64,000 nt of DNA from NCBI RefSeq assembly GCF_002994635.1, contig NZ_PVNL01000048.1:1-64000 (forward strand). The letters are read 5' to 3'. Every line of letters begins with the position of its first letter. Position 1 is the first letter of the stretch. Below, piece after piece: positions 54,353-62,567 of the stretch. The notes under the pieces are model-generated. The model was not told the DNA's origin, ran no database searches, and worked only from the letters and a program-made list of their open reading frames with translations. Made by a program: the position numbers and the translations under genes. Source of the stretch: Enhygromyxa salina. GTDB taxonomy: Bacteria > Myxococcota_A > Polyangia > Nannocystales > Nannocystaceae.

Positions 54353-54891
54353 GCGCGCGCGCACCCCATCAAATTCGTGTGTTCACCTGGAAGGAAGGGC
54401 TCTTGTCGCGGGTCGCCCACGATCTGCGCCTGCGGGTCGAGCGATTCACGATCGCGGGGCCTGGCGACAACGCGGGCGGCGACCTCACCGTCGAGGTCGA
54501 CGCAGGATCGATCGTCGTCGACGGGGTCATGAATGGGTCGCGCTGTGATCCGGACCAGCTCGGGGCCCGCGACCGGGCGAAGATCGCCGAGACGATTCGC
54601 GCCGAGATCTTGAAGACCCGCGCCTACCCGAAGGTCGTGTTTCGCGGGTCGGTGAGCGCTGGCACAGGTGTCGGCGCACGGGTTCGTGTCGACGGAACGC
54701 TGGAGCTCGTCGGGGTGCGACGATCGCTGTCGTTGGTGGCCGTGCGCGAGGGCGAGCGGCTGCGCGGGAGCGTGACCCTGGTGCCCAGTGAATTCGGAAT
54801 CCGCCCGTACAAGGCGCTGGCCGGGGCGATCCGGCTGCGGGATCGGGTCCGGGTCGACTTCGACCTCGACGCCGTCGCGCTCGCGCTCTAG
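54349..54891 (+). CDS. YceI-like lipocalin-fold protein, cytoplasmic form
   Basis: The 180-residue product matches the YceI fold, a beta-barrel that binds isoprenoid or fatty lipids in known members. It begins directly in the barrel (HQIRVFTWKEGLLSRVAHDL), has the family-like YPKVVFRGSVSAGTG near residue 100 and ends with VDFDLDAVALAL. YceI proteins of Gram-negative bacteria usually have a signal peptide; here none is present, so it should stay in the cytoplasm. Its ATG overlaps the giant gene's stop by 4 bases and has a strong ribosome-binding site, so the two products are made together and may interact; that is an inference. It is convergent with the next gene. Confidence 0.8.
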   Translation: MSARAPHQIRVFTWKEGLLSRVAHDLRLRVERFTIAGPGDNAGGDLTVEVDAGSIVVDGVMNGSRCDPDQLGARDRAKIAETIRAEILKTRAYPKVVFRGSVSAGTGVGARVRVDGTLELVGVRRSLSLVAVREGERLRGSVTLVPSEFGIRPYKALAGAIRLRDRVRVDFDLDAVALAL

Positions 54892-54895
54892 CTGT

Positions 54896-56020
54896 TCATG
54901 ACCGGCGTCGGCGTCGAACCACGAACAACGCCCAGACCAGCATCCCCGCCGCGACTGGACTCGGCCGCGCGCCGATCCGACAGCCACCGCCTGTCTCGGC
55001 CGGGGGTTCGCTCTCGGGGCTCTCGGGATGGGTGTATGGAGCACCGCCGGGCCAGGTCATGCATGCGGCTGGATCCCACGCAATGTTGTCCGACTCGCAC
55101 ACGTACGCACCGCCGCTGCACTCGGCCGCGAGCTCAGCGGTGGGATCGAGCTCGAGCGTCCCGAGCTGGTCCGCCACCGCGTCCCCGTGGCACGAGTCGT
55201 AGACGGTCCGCTCGCCGGTCACGAGGTCGAGCAGCTCGAACTGCAGGCACTCTGGCTGCGTGAGCTTGATCGACATGGCCGCATCGCCCGTGGCCGACGT
55301 GCTGGCGTGGGTGAGCTCCCGCAGCGTGTAGTCGGGCGGGGCAGGTTGGTCATCGATGAGCAGCTCGGCGTGCAGGTCGAGCCATCCCGTGCCCACGCGC
55401 TCGCTACAGTGACCAGCGCCGATCTGCAGATCCCGATCTGGATAGCCAGGACACAGGACCCCGGGCGCCGAGGCCAGATACGGCAGCGCGCCGTCACAGC
55501 AGACCAGCGACTCGAGGCCGCGCGAAGGAGTCACGCCGAGGGTCTCGGTCACCGACAGCGCCTGCGTGCCCACGACGTGGCGCGGCTCCTCGACGACCAC
55601 GATCTCGGCTTGATGGCTGAACGGCGGGCAATCCTGCGGTCCGGGATCGGCGGGGAACGACGGCAGGTCGACCGTGACGGTGACCTGGTAGGTCCCGGGC
55701 ACCCAGGGGTTGGCCGGGCGCCAGGCCGCGGGCGTGAAGCCCGGGTGGGTCTCGAGCGCGCCCTCGATCGGCGCGCCTTCGGAGTCGGCGACGGTCACCG
55801 TCGTGATGTCCCACGACGTCTGCTCGAGGACGCGAGCGCGCTCGTCCTCGAGCACGATCACGATCACACCGTCGATCCCGATCTCGGGCGAGTCGATCAC
55901 GACGGAGGTGGGCAATCCGTCGTTGCAGTACGAGCAGTGGCCCGCGCTCGCGGTCTGCGTAGGCGCCCACGTCAGCGCTGCCAGCACGACGAACCAACCG
56001 GACCCGCGCGTCGAGGCCAT
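54896..56020 (-). CDS. Secreted Cys-rich protein with MYXO-CTERM-like tail
   Basis: The 374-residue product has a Sec signal (MASTRGSGWFVVLAALTW, cleavage after TASA near residue 25), a mature start GHCSYCNDGL, and a beta-sandwich-like region (PGTYQVTVTVDLPSFPADPG). Cys pairs at CCDG and GHCSER suggest disulfides. The end reads TGGGCRIGARPSPVAAGM, then a hydrophobic helix and VVRRRRRS, the third MYXO-CTERM-type tail in the window. I do not recognise the middle domain. The ATG 56020 was chosen as the first Met of a good signal; 56035 is also in frame. It is convergent with the YceI gene and divergent from the short Rpn-like gene. Confidence 0.75.
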   Translation of the reverse strand: MASTRGSGWFVVLAALTWAPTQTASAGHCSYCNDGLPTSVVIDSPEIGIDGVIVIVLEDERARVLEQTSWDITTVTVADSEGAPIEGALETHPGFTPAAWRPANPWVPGTYQVTVTVDLPSFPADPGPQDCPPFSHQAEIVVVEEPRHVVGTQALSVTETLGVTPSRGLESLVCCDGALPYLASAPGVLCPGYPDRDLQIGAGHCSERVGTGWLDLHAELLIDDQPAPPDYTLRELTHASTSATGDAAMSIKLTQPECLQFELLDLVTGERTVYDSCHGDAVADQLGTLELDPTAELAAECSGGAYVCESDNIAWDPAACMTWPGGAPYTHPESPESEPPAETGGGCRIGARPSPVAAGMLVWALFVVRRRRRS

Positions 56021-56170
56021 CACGAGATGGTACATGCCCCACGCGACTCGCGCTGCGGTCATGCGACTCCAGGCTCGAGAGCGGCTCTCGACCGGACCCC
56101 GAGCCGAAAAAATCTGGTCCGAGCTGCACAAAGTCTGCAAACCCCGAGTTCGCGGGCCGACGACTTGGGC

Positions 56171-56608
56171 ATGACCGACAATCGCTCATCCATCCTTCGC
56201 AATGGCCTCGTCTCGCTGTTCCACGATGACCCCCGGCTCGCCTTCGACCTGTGCGCCCAGTCCGGTGGACCCGTCATCAGCCCCAAGCTGAAGATCCGCA
56301 GCGAACGCACGGATTTCGTCGATCCCGCGGATCCCACCAAGATCCACCGAACCGACATCGTGTTCGTGGCCTACACCAAGCGCGCCGGGCTGCGGGTCGC
56401 CGTCGCCGGGCTGGCGCTGGAGGTCCTGGTCGAAATTGATCCCGCGCGCCCGCTCGGCTGGGAGGTCTACCCCGAGGGCATCCAGCGACGCCACGGCTGC
56501 CTGGGGCGGGTGGTGATCATCAGTCCCGATCCCGCGGTCCGCAGCTGGGCTCACGAGCAACAACAGCTCCACAAGGACCTGCGCCTCGGCAGCCTGCCGC
56601 CCTCCTGA
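56171..56608 (+). CDS. Short Rpn-like paralogue, C-terminally truncated
   Basis: The 145-residue product aligns by eye with the N-terminal part of the Rpn/YhgA-like gene at 3390: RNGLVSLFHDDPRLAFDL here matches HQGILELFRHDPWLAFDL there, DIVFVAYTK matches DLVLVHED, and RVVIISPDP matches VVVSFCD. The ExQ nuclease motif is not clear (LEVLVEIDPARPLGW), and the charged repeat and C-terminal part are absent, so it is probably inactive or a remnant. Length is less than half of the partner. It is between two convergent/divergent neighbours and has a perfect hairpin after its stop. Confidence 0.6.
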   Translation: MTDNRSSILRNGLVSLFHDDPRLAFDLCAQSGGPVISPKLKIRSERTDFVDPADPTKIHRTDIVFVAYTKRAGLRVAVAGLALEVLVEIDPARPLGWEVYPEGIQRRHGCLGRVVIISPDPAVRSWAHEQQQLHKDLRLGSLPPS

Positions 56609-56623
56609 GGGCTGTTTTCAGCT

Positions 56624-56643
56624 CGGGCCAGGCTTCTGGCCCG
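56624..56643. terminator. Perfect hairpin between convergent genes
   Basis: CGGGCCAG (56624-56631) pairs with CTGGCCCG (56636-56643) around GCTT, directly after a smaller GCTG-TTTT-CAGC stem. It lies between the stop of the Rpn-like gene and the stop of the leftward operon, so it may end both. Confidence 0.6.
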
Positions 56644-56680
56644 CTTGCGAACGCCTCTTCACGACTGGCGAGGGCGCTCT

Positions 56681-57817
56681 TCAACGCTCTGCGCGTACTT
56701 CGACGCGCCAGATCTTCGAGTTTGACTGGTCGACCACCAGCAGGCTCGTGCCATCCAGCGCGATCCGGGCGGTGAAGCCCAGGGTCGACTGGGTCGCCGG
56801 GCCTGGCTGCCCGGGGCCCTGCACGCCCGTCCCCGCGATCGTCGTGATGATGCCATCGGGGTCGACCCGGCGGACTCGAAAGTTGCTGCGATCACCAACG
56901 TAGAGCGTGCCGTCCTCGTCCCGGGCCAGGCCGAACGGCTCGTTGAGCTGGGCCTGCGTCGCGGGGCCGCCGTCGCCGCCGCTGCCTTCGACGCCGCTGC
57001 CGACCACGGTGCTGATGCTGCCGTCCGGCGCGAGCCGTCGGATCGCATGATTGAAGGTGTCGACAATATAGAGGTTGCCGTCCGGGTCGAGCTCGAGCGC
57101 GGTCGGCCAGTGCAGCGCCGCCTCAGCACCCGGGCCACCGTCGCCGCTGTAGGCCGGCTCACCAGTGCCCGCGACGGTCGTGATGACGCCGGCTTCGATC
57201 TTGCGCACGCGGTTGGCCAGGCTGTCGGACACGTAGATCGTGTCGTCAGGCGTGACCGCGATGCCGTCGAGCTGGATGAACAGCGCGTCGACGGCCGGAC
57301 CACCGTCGCCCTCGTCACCGACCGTGCCGACGACCCCATCCGCGGCCCCCGCGATCGCGTCCAAGGTGCCGTCATCCGCGAGCACCAGCACGCGCGGGTC
57401 GTGATAGGACACGAACACCGGGCGGTCATCCGACAAGAACGCGAAGTCGATCGGGTTCTCGAGCGGCGTGTCGCTGGCTGGCAGATCGACCGAGGCGATC
57501 GCATGAAAGCCGCTGCCAACCACGGTCTCGAATCGGCCGTCCTCGCCGATCCGTCGAAACCGCTGGTTGTTGAAGTCCATCACGTAGATCAACCCGTCGG
57601 GCCCGCGCCGCACCGCCGAGGGCAAGAAGAAGTCCGTTTCCTTTGGCAGCAGCCCGTCGCGGTTGAAGCCGAGGTCGCCTGTGCCTGCGAAGTGGCACAG
57701 CTCGCCCAAGCTCGGGCCGTCTTCGCAAGGCTCGGGCCCACAGCCAGCAACCAGGAGCACACTCAGCGCACAGGTCCAGGCAAGCAGGCGACGTGCCCAG
57801 GTGTCAGTGAGGCTCAT
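56681..57817 (-). CDS. NHL-repeat beta-propeller lipoprotein (last gene of operon)
   Basis: The 378-residue product has a lipoprotein signal ending VLLVAGC (Cys near 27), then repeated NHL blades of the type GLIYVMDFNNQRFRRI, DTIYVSDSLANRVRKIE, GNLYIVDTFNHAIRRL and GTLYVGDRSNFRVRRV, each followed by a GDGGPA turn. The fold is a six- or seven-bladed propeller exposed on the cell surface or in the periplasm, usually for ligand binding; no active-site residue is visible. Its start overlaps the stop of the preceding gene by 4 bases (ATGA). It is the last of six coupled genes, two others of which encode similar propellers. Confidence 0.85.
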   Translation of the reverse strand: MSLTDTWARRLLAWTCALSVLLVAGCGPEPCEDGPSLGELCHFAGTGDLGFNRDGLLPKETDFFLPSAVRRGPDGLIYVMDFNNQRFRRIGEDGRFETVVGSGFHAIASVDLPASDTPLENPIDFAFLSDDRPVFVSYHDPRVLVLADDGTLDAIAGAADGVVGTVGDEGDGGPAVDALFIQLDGIAVTPDDTIYVSDSLANRVRKIEAGVITTVAGTGEPAYSGDGGPGAEAALHWPTALELDPDGNLYIVDTFNHAIRRLAPDGSISTVVGSGVEGSGGDGGPATQAQLNEPFGLARDEDGTLYVGDRSNFRVRRVDPDGIITTIAGTGVQGPGQPGPATQSTLGFTARIALDGTSLLVVDQSNSKIWRVEVRAER

Positions 57818-58383
57818 GACGAGCGCGCTGGCGTGACCTGCACCGAGATGACTTCCCAAGTGTTTGGCCCGTGGTTGTGCACGTGAAGCTGGATCTCGGT
57901 GTCCGCGGGATAGCTGCTATCCACGGTGAAGGTCTGCTCGAACACGGCCGCCGCCGCGGGGATCGGGACCGTGAACTCCCAGACAATGTCCCCGTCGAGC
58001 GCGAGCCCGAGGTAGCCCTGCGCGGGTGCGGCCGCGGTCAGATCGTCGTGGTAGCCCTGGACCGTGATCTCATCGCCGACGCCGACCTCGTGAAGGATTG
58101 CCTGGCGCAGCGTCAGGTAGTCGCACAGCTCGGTCTGGATCTCGATCGACTGCGCGAACGGATCCACATACCAGCCCACGTCCTCACACACCGCGTCCGC
58201 GGGCCGTTGATCAGCGAAGGCGTCTTCGTCTGGCGACGTCACCCGCCCCCACGCGTCGGCGCTGACCAAGTTGAACGGGCCGGGATCGGGATCGGGGCCC
58301 GGCTCGTCCGGGCAGCCCGCCACCAACGCGAGACACGCGGGCACCAGCACCAGAGACAACCGAGCGTGCGGCCGGGCGGGCAT
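57814..58383 (-). CDS. Lipoprotein of unknown function in propeller operon
   Basis: The 189-residue product has a lipoprotein signal ending ALVAGC (Cys near 21), a Pro/Asp linker, and a beta-rich mature domain (AWGRVTSPDEDAFADQRPAD, later IQLHVHNHGPNTWEVISVQV). I do not recognise the family; a copper- or carbohydrate-binding cupredoxin-like fold is conceivable but no ligand set is clear. The start could be GTG 58392 (overlapping the stop of the P460-like gene) or ATG 58383; both give the same signal. Its stop overlaps the next gene's ATG by 4 bases, so it is translated with the P460-like and the NHL protein. Confidence 0.65.
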   Translation of the reverse strand: MPARPHARLSLVLVPACLALVAGCPDEPGPDPDPGPFNLVSADAWGRVTSPDEDAFADQRPADAVCEDVGWYVDPFAQSIEIQTELCDYLTLRQAILHEVGVGDEITVQGYHDDLTAAAPAQGYLGLALDGDIVWEFTVPIPAAAAVFEQTFTVDSSYPADTEIQLHVHNHGPNTWEVISVQVTPARSS

Positions 58384-58388
58384 CGCGT

Positions 58389-58871
58389 TCACGGGATCGC
58401 GCAGGTCCCGTCGTAGCCGTCTGGCTCGACCCCACAACCTGTGTGACAGCCGATGCAGCGCGGCGCGTCTTCGTCGAGCACCTTGCGCTCGAGGTCGACG
58501 CGCTGCCACGCCCAGTCCAACGTATCGGGCGCGCTGCCGTCGGGCAGCCGACGCATCACCGTCCACTGCTTGATCGGCCCACTACAGTCGAAGTCACCAA
58601 ACTCGTACTCCTCTTTGAGGACCACCGCGTCGACCGGGAACGGCTCGACCCGACCCTGGTAGGGCTCGAGCGCGGCGGGATCGGCGAGGATCCGAATATT
58701 GTTGAGATCGTGGTCGCCGCTGCCCCGGCAGTCGCGGACCTCGACGTAGCTGGCTTCGTAGTCGGCCGGAAAATCCGGCTCGACCTCGGGCTCCTCGGTT
58801 GGGCACGCGGACACCAAGCCCAGCGCGAAGACGACGGCGAAAGCTGGGACCAAGCGCGTCATGCTCATCAC
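58389..58871 (-). CDS. Cytochrome P460-like heme lipoprotein
   Basis: The 160-residue product starts with a lipoprotein signal ending LVSAC (Cys near 23). The mature part has the layout of cytochrome P460 proteins: FPVDAVVLKEEYEFGD (strand followed by the usual VxKE segment), a W-x-V-M strand (QWTVMRRLPDG), a WAWQRVD segment and a C-terminal CIGCH heme c motif. Such heme proteins occur in nitrogen oxide or hydroxylamine metabolism and in many electron-transfer settings; the lysine cross-link of true P460 cannot be judged from sequence. The start is GTG at 58871 (overlapping the TGA of the preceding NHL gene); ATGs at 58868 and 58862 are also possible. It is the only clear redox protein of the operon. 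Confidence 0.7.
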   Translation of the reverse strand: MMSMTRLVPAFAVVFALGLVSACPTEEPEVEPDFPADYEASYVEVRDCRGSGDHDLNNIRILADPAALEPYQGRVEPFPVDAVVLKEEYEFGDFDCSGPIKQWTVMRRLPDGSAPDTLDWAWQRVDLERKVLDEDAPRCIGCHTGCGVEPDGYDGTCAIP

Positions 58872-60184
58872 CGCATCACGATGCTTCGGACCACGCTGTT
58901 GCCCGTGTCGCTCACGAGCAACCGGCCGTCAGCCCACTCGAGGCCGAACGGCAGATTGAGCAGCGCCTCTTCGGGAGGGCCGCCGTCGCCCTCGTAGCCC
59001 GACTCGCCACACTGACCGACCGCCGTGCGGATTGTGCCGTCGCTCTCGATCGCCCGCACGCAGTGATTGTAGACGTCGGTGAAGTACAAGGTGCCGTCGT
59101 CGGCCAGCGCGAGATCAACCGGGAAGTTGAGCTTGGCGTCGAGCGCGGGCCCGCCGTCACCCGCGTAGCCATTTTGTGGAACCCCGTCCTGGGGGGGCGT
59201 GCCCGCGATCCGTCGGACGATCCCGTCGGTGTCGATCATCCGAATCAGGTGATTGGCGGTGTCGGCGAAGTAGAGGTTGCCCGCGGGGTCGAACAGGATC
59301 CGACCGGCCGGCGACGCCGACTGACCAAACGGCTGCGCCATCCGCATCTGCTCGGCTGGGATGTCGTCGCCCGAATAGCCCGGGGTGCACGGGTGCGAGC
59401 AAAACTCGGCCGGATCCCCACAGGTGTACTTGCCCGACGGACCGTTCGGACCATCGGGGCACTGGGTCGGCTCGACCCCGTCCGGGCAGGCCCCGGGGCC
59501 ACCTGGCGCGGGCGCATCGACGACGCAGCGACCGGCGAGCAGGTGAATGTTCCCGGCGGCGTCGACCATGCGCAACACCTGGTTGGCCTGGTCCATGATC
59601 ACCAGGTTGCCGCTCGGGTCAAACGCCAGGCTGGCCGGCAGATCCAGCGACGAGTCAGCCGCCGAGCCGCCGTCGCCGAAGTACGCCCGCTTGCCGTCGC
59701 CGCAGGTGTCCGAGACCACGCCCGTCATTCGGTTGACCGTGCGGATCTTGCTGTTGTGCCACGCCGCGATGATGATGTTGTCACCGCTGTGGTCGAAGAT
59801 GATGTTGGTCGGGTGGTTGAAGTCGCCGTTGGCCGGATCATCGAGGCTGCCGCCGAGCTCCCCGCGGCCCGCGATCCAGCTCAGGTTGCCCTCGGTGTCG
59901 AGCTCGCGCAGGCGGTGATTGTTCCAGTCGAGGATGATGATCGATCCGTCAGGTGCGATCAGCGTGTCCTGCGGGAGCGACATCTTGGCCTCGAGGGCGT
60001 CGAGCACGGTGGTGTCGGCGTCGCGGTCGTAGCCGTTCTCGCCGTTGCCCACGATCGTGCAGATGGTCCCGACCACCGTGGGATCGCACTTGGGGACTGG
60101 ATCATCGCCGGGGCAGGCGGTCAGGACGAAGGCGCCCGCCAGCGCCAGCGACGACAGCGTGAGTGACTGAGTGTGCGTGTTCAC
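58868..60184 (-). CDS. NHL-repeat beta-propeller lipoprotein (third gene of operon)
   Basis: The 438-residue product has a lipoprotein signal (SLALAGAFVLTAC, Cys near 23) and NHL blades such as GNLVIMDQANQVLRMVDAAG, GNLYFADTANHLIRMID and GTLYFTDVYNHCVRAIE with GDGGPA turns. A Cys-rich insertion (about 235-285; CPDGVEPTQCPDGPNG and GDPAEFCSHPC) is absent from its two relatives and may make a loop with disulfides. The GTG start overlaps the stop of the upstream NHL gene by 4 bases (GTGA), and its stop overlaps the P460-like start. Role: surface-exposed ligand binding or interaction with the heme protein, by inference. Confidence 0.8.
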   Translation of the reverse strand: MNTHTQSLTLSSLALAGAFVLTACPGDDPVPKCDPTVVGTICTIVGNGENGYDRDADTTVLDALEAKMSLPQDTLIAPDGSIIILDWNNHRLRELDTEGNLSWIAGRGELGGSLDDPANGDFNHPTNIIFDHSGDNIIIAAWHNSKIRTVNRMTGVVSDTCGDGKRAYFGDGGSAADSSLDLPASLAFDPSGNLVIMDQANQVLRMVDAAGNIHLLAGRCVVDAPAPGGPGACPDGVEPTQCPDGPNGPSGKYTCGDPAEFCSHPCTPGYSGDDIPAEQMRMAQPFGQSASPAGRILFDPAGNLYFADTANHLIRMIDTDGIVRRIAGTPPQDGVPQNGYAGDGGPALDAKLNFPVDLALADDGTLYFTDVYNHCVRAIESDGTIRTAVGQCGESGYEGDGGPPEEALLNLPFGLEWADGRLLVSDTGNSVVRSIVMR

Positions 60185-61365
60185 TTGGCCACCTTCACGA
60201 TGCGGTTGTTGAGCGTGTCCATGACGTAGAGGTTGCCGTCGGGATCGAACGCGACACCAAATGGCCGGCGCAGCTTGATCTGGGTGGCGAGCTGACCTTC
60301 GGCGTCCTCGATCCCGAGCTCGCCCGTACCGACCACGGTCCGAATGATGCCAGTCTCGAGGTCGATCGCGCGGACCTTGCCGTTGTCGGTGTCCGCGAAG
60401 TACAGATCGCCGTCGGGGCCGATCTCGAGGTCGCGGGGCCCGCTGAGCTGAGCGTCGATCGCCGGGCCGTCGTCGCCCGAATCGCCGCCTTCGTAGGTGC
60501 CGGCGAAGCGGTCGATTGTGCCTGTAGCGAGGTCGATGACGCGGATGACGTCGGCCTCGGTGTCGGACACGTAGAGCATGCCCGCGTGGAACACGATGCC
60601 TCCGCTGGGGTTGGGGTTGGAGCCCTGCGCCCACGAGAACTGGGCCATGAGCGCGGGCCCGCCGTCGCCGCTGGAGCCCAGCGTGCCGTCACCTGCGATC
60701 GAGGTGATGATCCCAGCGGTGTCGATCTTGCGAATACGCTCGTTCTGCTGATCGACAATATATAGATTGCCAGCGTCATCGAAGGTCGCGTCATTGAGCT
60801 GCTTGAACAGGGCCGAGTTCGCCGCGAGCTCGCCGTCACCTGCGTAGCCCGCTCCCTTGCCGCAGACCACCGTCACAAAGCCGGTGTCGGGATCGACGGT
60901 GAGCAGCTTGTGGTTGTGCCACGCGACCACCAGCACCTTGCCGTCGGGTTGCAGCAGCAAGTTGGTCGGGTGGTTCAACAGCCAGTCCGAGCCGTCGGCG
61001 CCCGTGGGGGGCAGCCCGGCGAAGGGGCCGTCGCCCGGGAAGATCGGGTTGGTCGAGCCGACCACCGACTCGACCGTGCCGTCGGGCAGCACCCGGCGGA
61101 CCAGGAAGTTGTTGAAGTCGGTGACCCAGGCGGTGCCGTCGGGCAAGAACAACAGGTCTTGCGGCTGGTTGAGCAGGGTCTCGAGGCGGTGGTGGTGTTC
61201 ACCGTTGTAGCCCTCGCCGTCCCGGCCGCCGCCCGCCCAGGTGCACGCGTGCCCCGGTTGGAGGTCTTGGCAGGCTTGATCGATGTCGGGCTTCTCGTCG
61301 CAGCCCGCGGTCGCGACCAGCACGGACGCAATCAACAGTGGTCGAAGCAAGAGTGAGTCGTTCAT
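60181..61365 (-). CDS. NHL-repeat beta-propeller lipoprotein (second gene of operon)
   Basis: The 394-residue product has a lipoprotein signal ending LVATAGC (Cys near 22) and six to seven NHL blades, for example GTAWVTDFNNFLVRRVLPDG, GNLYIVDQQNERIRKID, GMLYVSDTEADVIRVID, GDLYFADTDNGKVRAID and GNLYVMDTLNNRIVKVA. It is the most regular of the three propellers and lacks the Cys-rich insert. The ATG overlaps the stop of the propeller gene upstream, and its own stop overlaps the GTG of the next NHL gene, so the three are translationally coupled. The family is commonly used for extracellular binding; no enzymatic role can be inferred. Confidence 0.85.
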   Translation of the reverse strand: MNDSLLLRPLLIASVLVATAGCDEKPDIDQACQDLQPGHACTWAGGGRDGEGYNGEHHHRLETLLNQPQDLLFLPDGTAWVTDFNNFLVRRVLPDGTVESVVGSTNPIFPGDGPFAGLPPTGADGSDWLLNHPTNLLLQPDGKVLVVAWHNHKLLTVDPDTGFVTVVCGKGAGYAGDGELAANSALFKQLNDATFDDAGNLYIVDQQNERIRKIDTAGIITSIAGDGTLGSSGDGGPALMAQFSWAQGSNPNPSGGIVFHAGMLYVSDTEADVIRVIDLATGTIDRFAGTYEGGDSGDDGPAIDAQLSGPRDLEIGPDGDLYFADTDNGKVRAIDLETGIIRTVVGTGELGIEDAEGQLATQIKLRRPFGVAFDPDGNLYVMDTLNNRIVKVAK

Positions 61366-62363
61366 AATCCGTCGCTCGAGATCGAGGGGCCCCGGTGGAT
61401 CAGCAGGCCGTCATCGAATGGCGGGCTATAGACTTGCCCACCGACCGCCCACACGCAACCTTGATCGTCGATCCACGCGGCGTGCAAAGTCATGGCCAGG
61501 TTGAAGCCGAGATCCTCTTGTGTCCAACCGGTCGAAGAGCGGGTGTAAACGGCACCAAAGCTGCCGACCGCGACACCAAAGTCGTCCTCACCCAGCGCGA
61601 CGCCCGACAGCCCCGGCGCGGGCGGGTCGGCGGGGACGACGGTCCACTGACCGTCCTCGTACTCGCTGATGATGCCCGTCGCCGCCCCGCCGACCGCGAC
61701 GTAGCGACCCTCGCTCGCGTGGACCGTGAACAGCGACGAGCCGACCCCCGACTCGCCGAGCTCGAGCGCGGCGCCGTCCCAGTGGAGCGCGACGCCGTTG
61801 CTGCCGACCAGCCAGGCGTCGTCCTTGCTGGTGCCAAACAATTTCCAGATCGCGCCGTTCGAGCTGACGTCCGCTGGCAGCGAGGGCTCGGGCGTCCAGG
61901 TGTCACCGCTGAGCCGCCACGCGAACCCGCCCGCTGCAGCCGACGTGCCGCCGACCGCCCACACCTCGTCGGGGCTCGCGCCCCAGATCCCGAACACGGT
62001 CCCGGTACCCGGCGTTGTCATGGACGTGAACTCGCCGCCCTCGTAGCGGAGGATCACGCCGCCCTCGCCACCCATGAACACCGGGCCGTCCTCGAAGCCG
62101 AACACCCACCACAGGTTGCCCTGAGACAAGCCGGACTCCATGCGGGTCCACGCCTCGCCATCGAAGTGGAGGATGGTTGGGCCCAAGCCGTCGAGGCTGT
62201 CGCCACCGACCGCCCAGACGTCGGTGGAGCTGGTGCCCCAGACCGACAGCAGCGCGCCCGGCAGGTCGCGGTGCACCAGCTCCCAGCCGTCTTGTTTGGG
62301 TTCGGGTTCGGTCGGACACGCGACCAAGCACGACGCGAGAATGAGCACAAATGGGCGCTGCAC
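61362..62363 (-). CDS. Lipoprotein with WAVGG-type propeller repeats (first gene of operon)
   Basis: The 333-residue product has a short lipoprotein signal (ILASCLVAC, Cys near 15) and a different kind of propeller repeat: VWAVGGDSLDGLGPTILHFD, EVWAVGGTSAAAGGFAWRL and VWAVGGQVYSPPFDDGLLIH, with WGTSSTDVW-like turns. These blades occur in myxobacterial surface proteins with RCC1/Kelch-like folds. GTG 62363 was chosen: it follows a good promoter by 9 bases, and the frame open further upstream contains no signal peptide. Its stop overlaps the next gene's ATG by 4 bases. It is the leading gene of the six-gene operon. Confidence 0.75.
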   Translation of the reverse strand: MQRPFVLILASCLVACPTEPEPKQDGWELVHRDLPGALLSVWGTSSTDVWAVGGDSLDGLGPTILHFDGEAWTRMESGLSQGNLWWVFGFEDGPVFMGGEGGVILRYEGGEFTSMTTPGTGTVFGIWGASPDEVWAVGGTSAAAGGFAWRLSGDTWTPEPSLPADVSSNGAIWKLFGTSKDDAWLVGSNGVALHWDGAALELGESGVGSSLFTVHASEGRYVAVGGAATGIISEYEDGQWTVVPADPPAPGLSGVALGEDDFGVAVGSFGAVYTRSSTGWTQEDLGFNLAMTLHAAWIDDQGCVWAVGGQVYSPPFDDGLLIHRGPSISSDGL

Positions 62364-62372
62364 GATGTATGG

Positions 62373-62401
62373 AGCGTAACAAAGGTGGAATTGGGTAACA
62401 A
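62373..62401 (-). promoter_or_regulatory. Promoter of the propeller/P460 operon
   Basis: Read leftward, TTGTTA (62396-62401) is followed after 17 bases by TACGCT (62373-62378), which ends 9 bases before the GTG at 62363. Spacing and boxes fit a housekeeping sigma promoter, and the -10 to start distance implies a leaderless message. The sequence TTGTTAC is also repeated inside the element. Confidence 0.6.
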
Positions 62402-62567
62402 GCCGAGCACGCGTGAGCCGCCACGGGGTCGGTGGCGGGCGGCGTGTTGCTTTGCCACAGAGTCGGCCCGCTCCGCGGGGGCGGCGGAGACGACAGCGAG
62501 ATCCCCGCTTGCTCAGAACCGAGTACGCTGTCGCTGCCTCACTGCTGAGAGCCGTCGCCACGCCACC

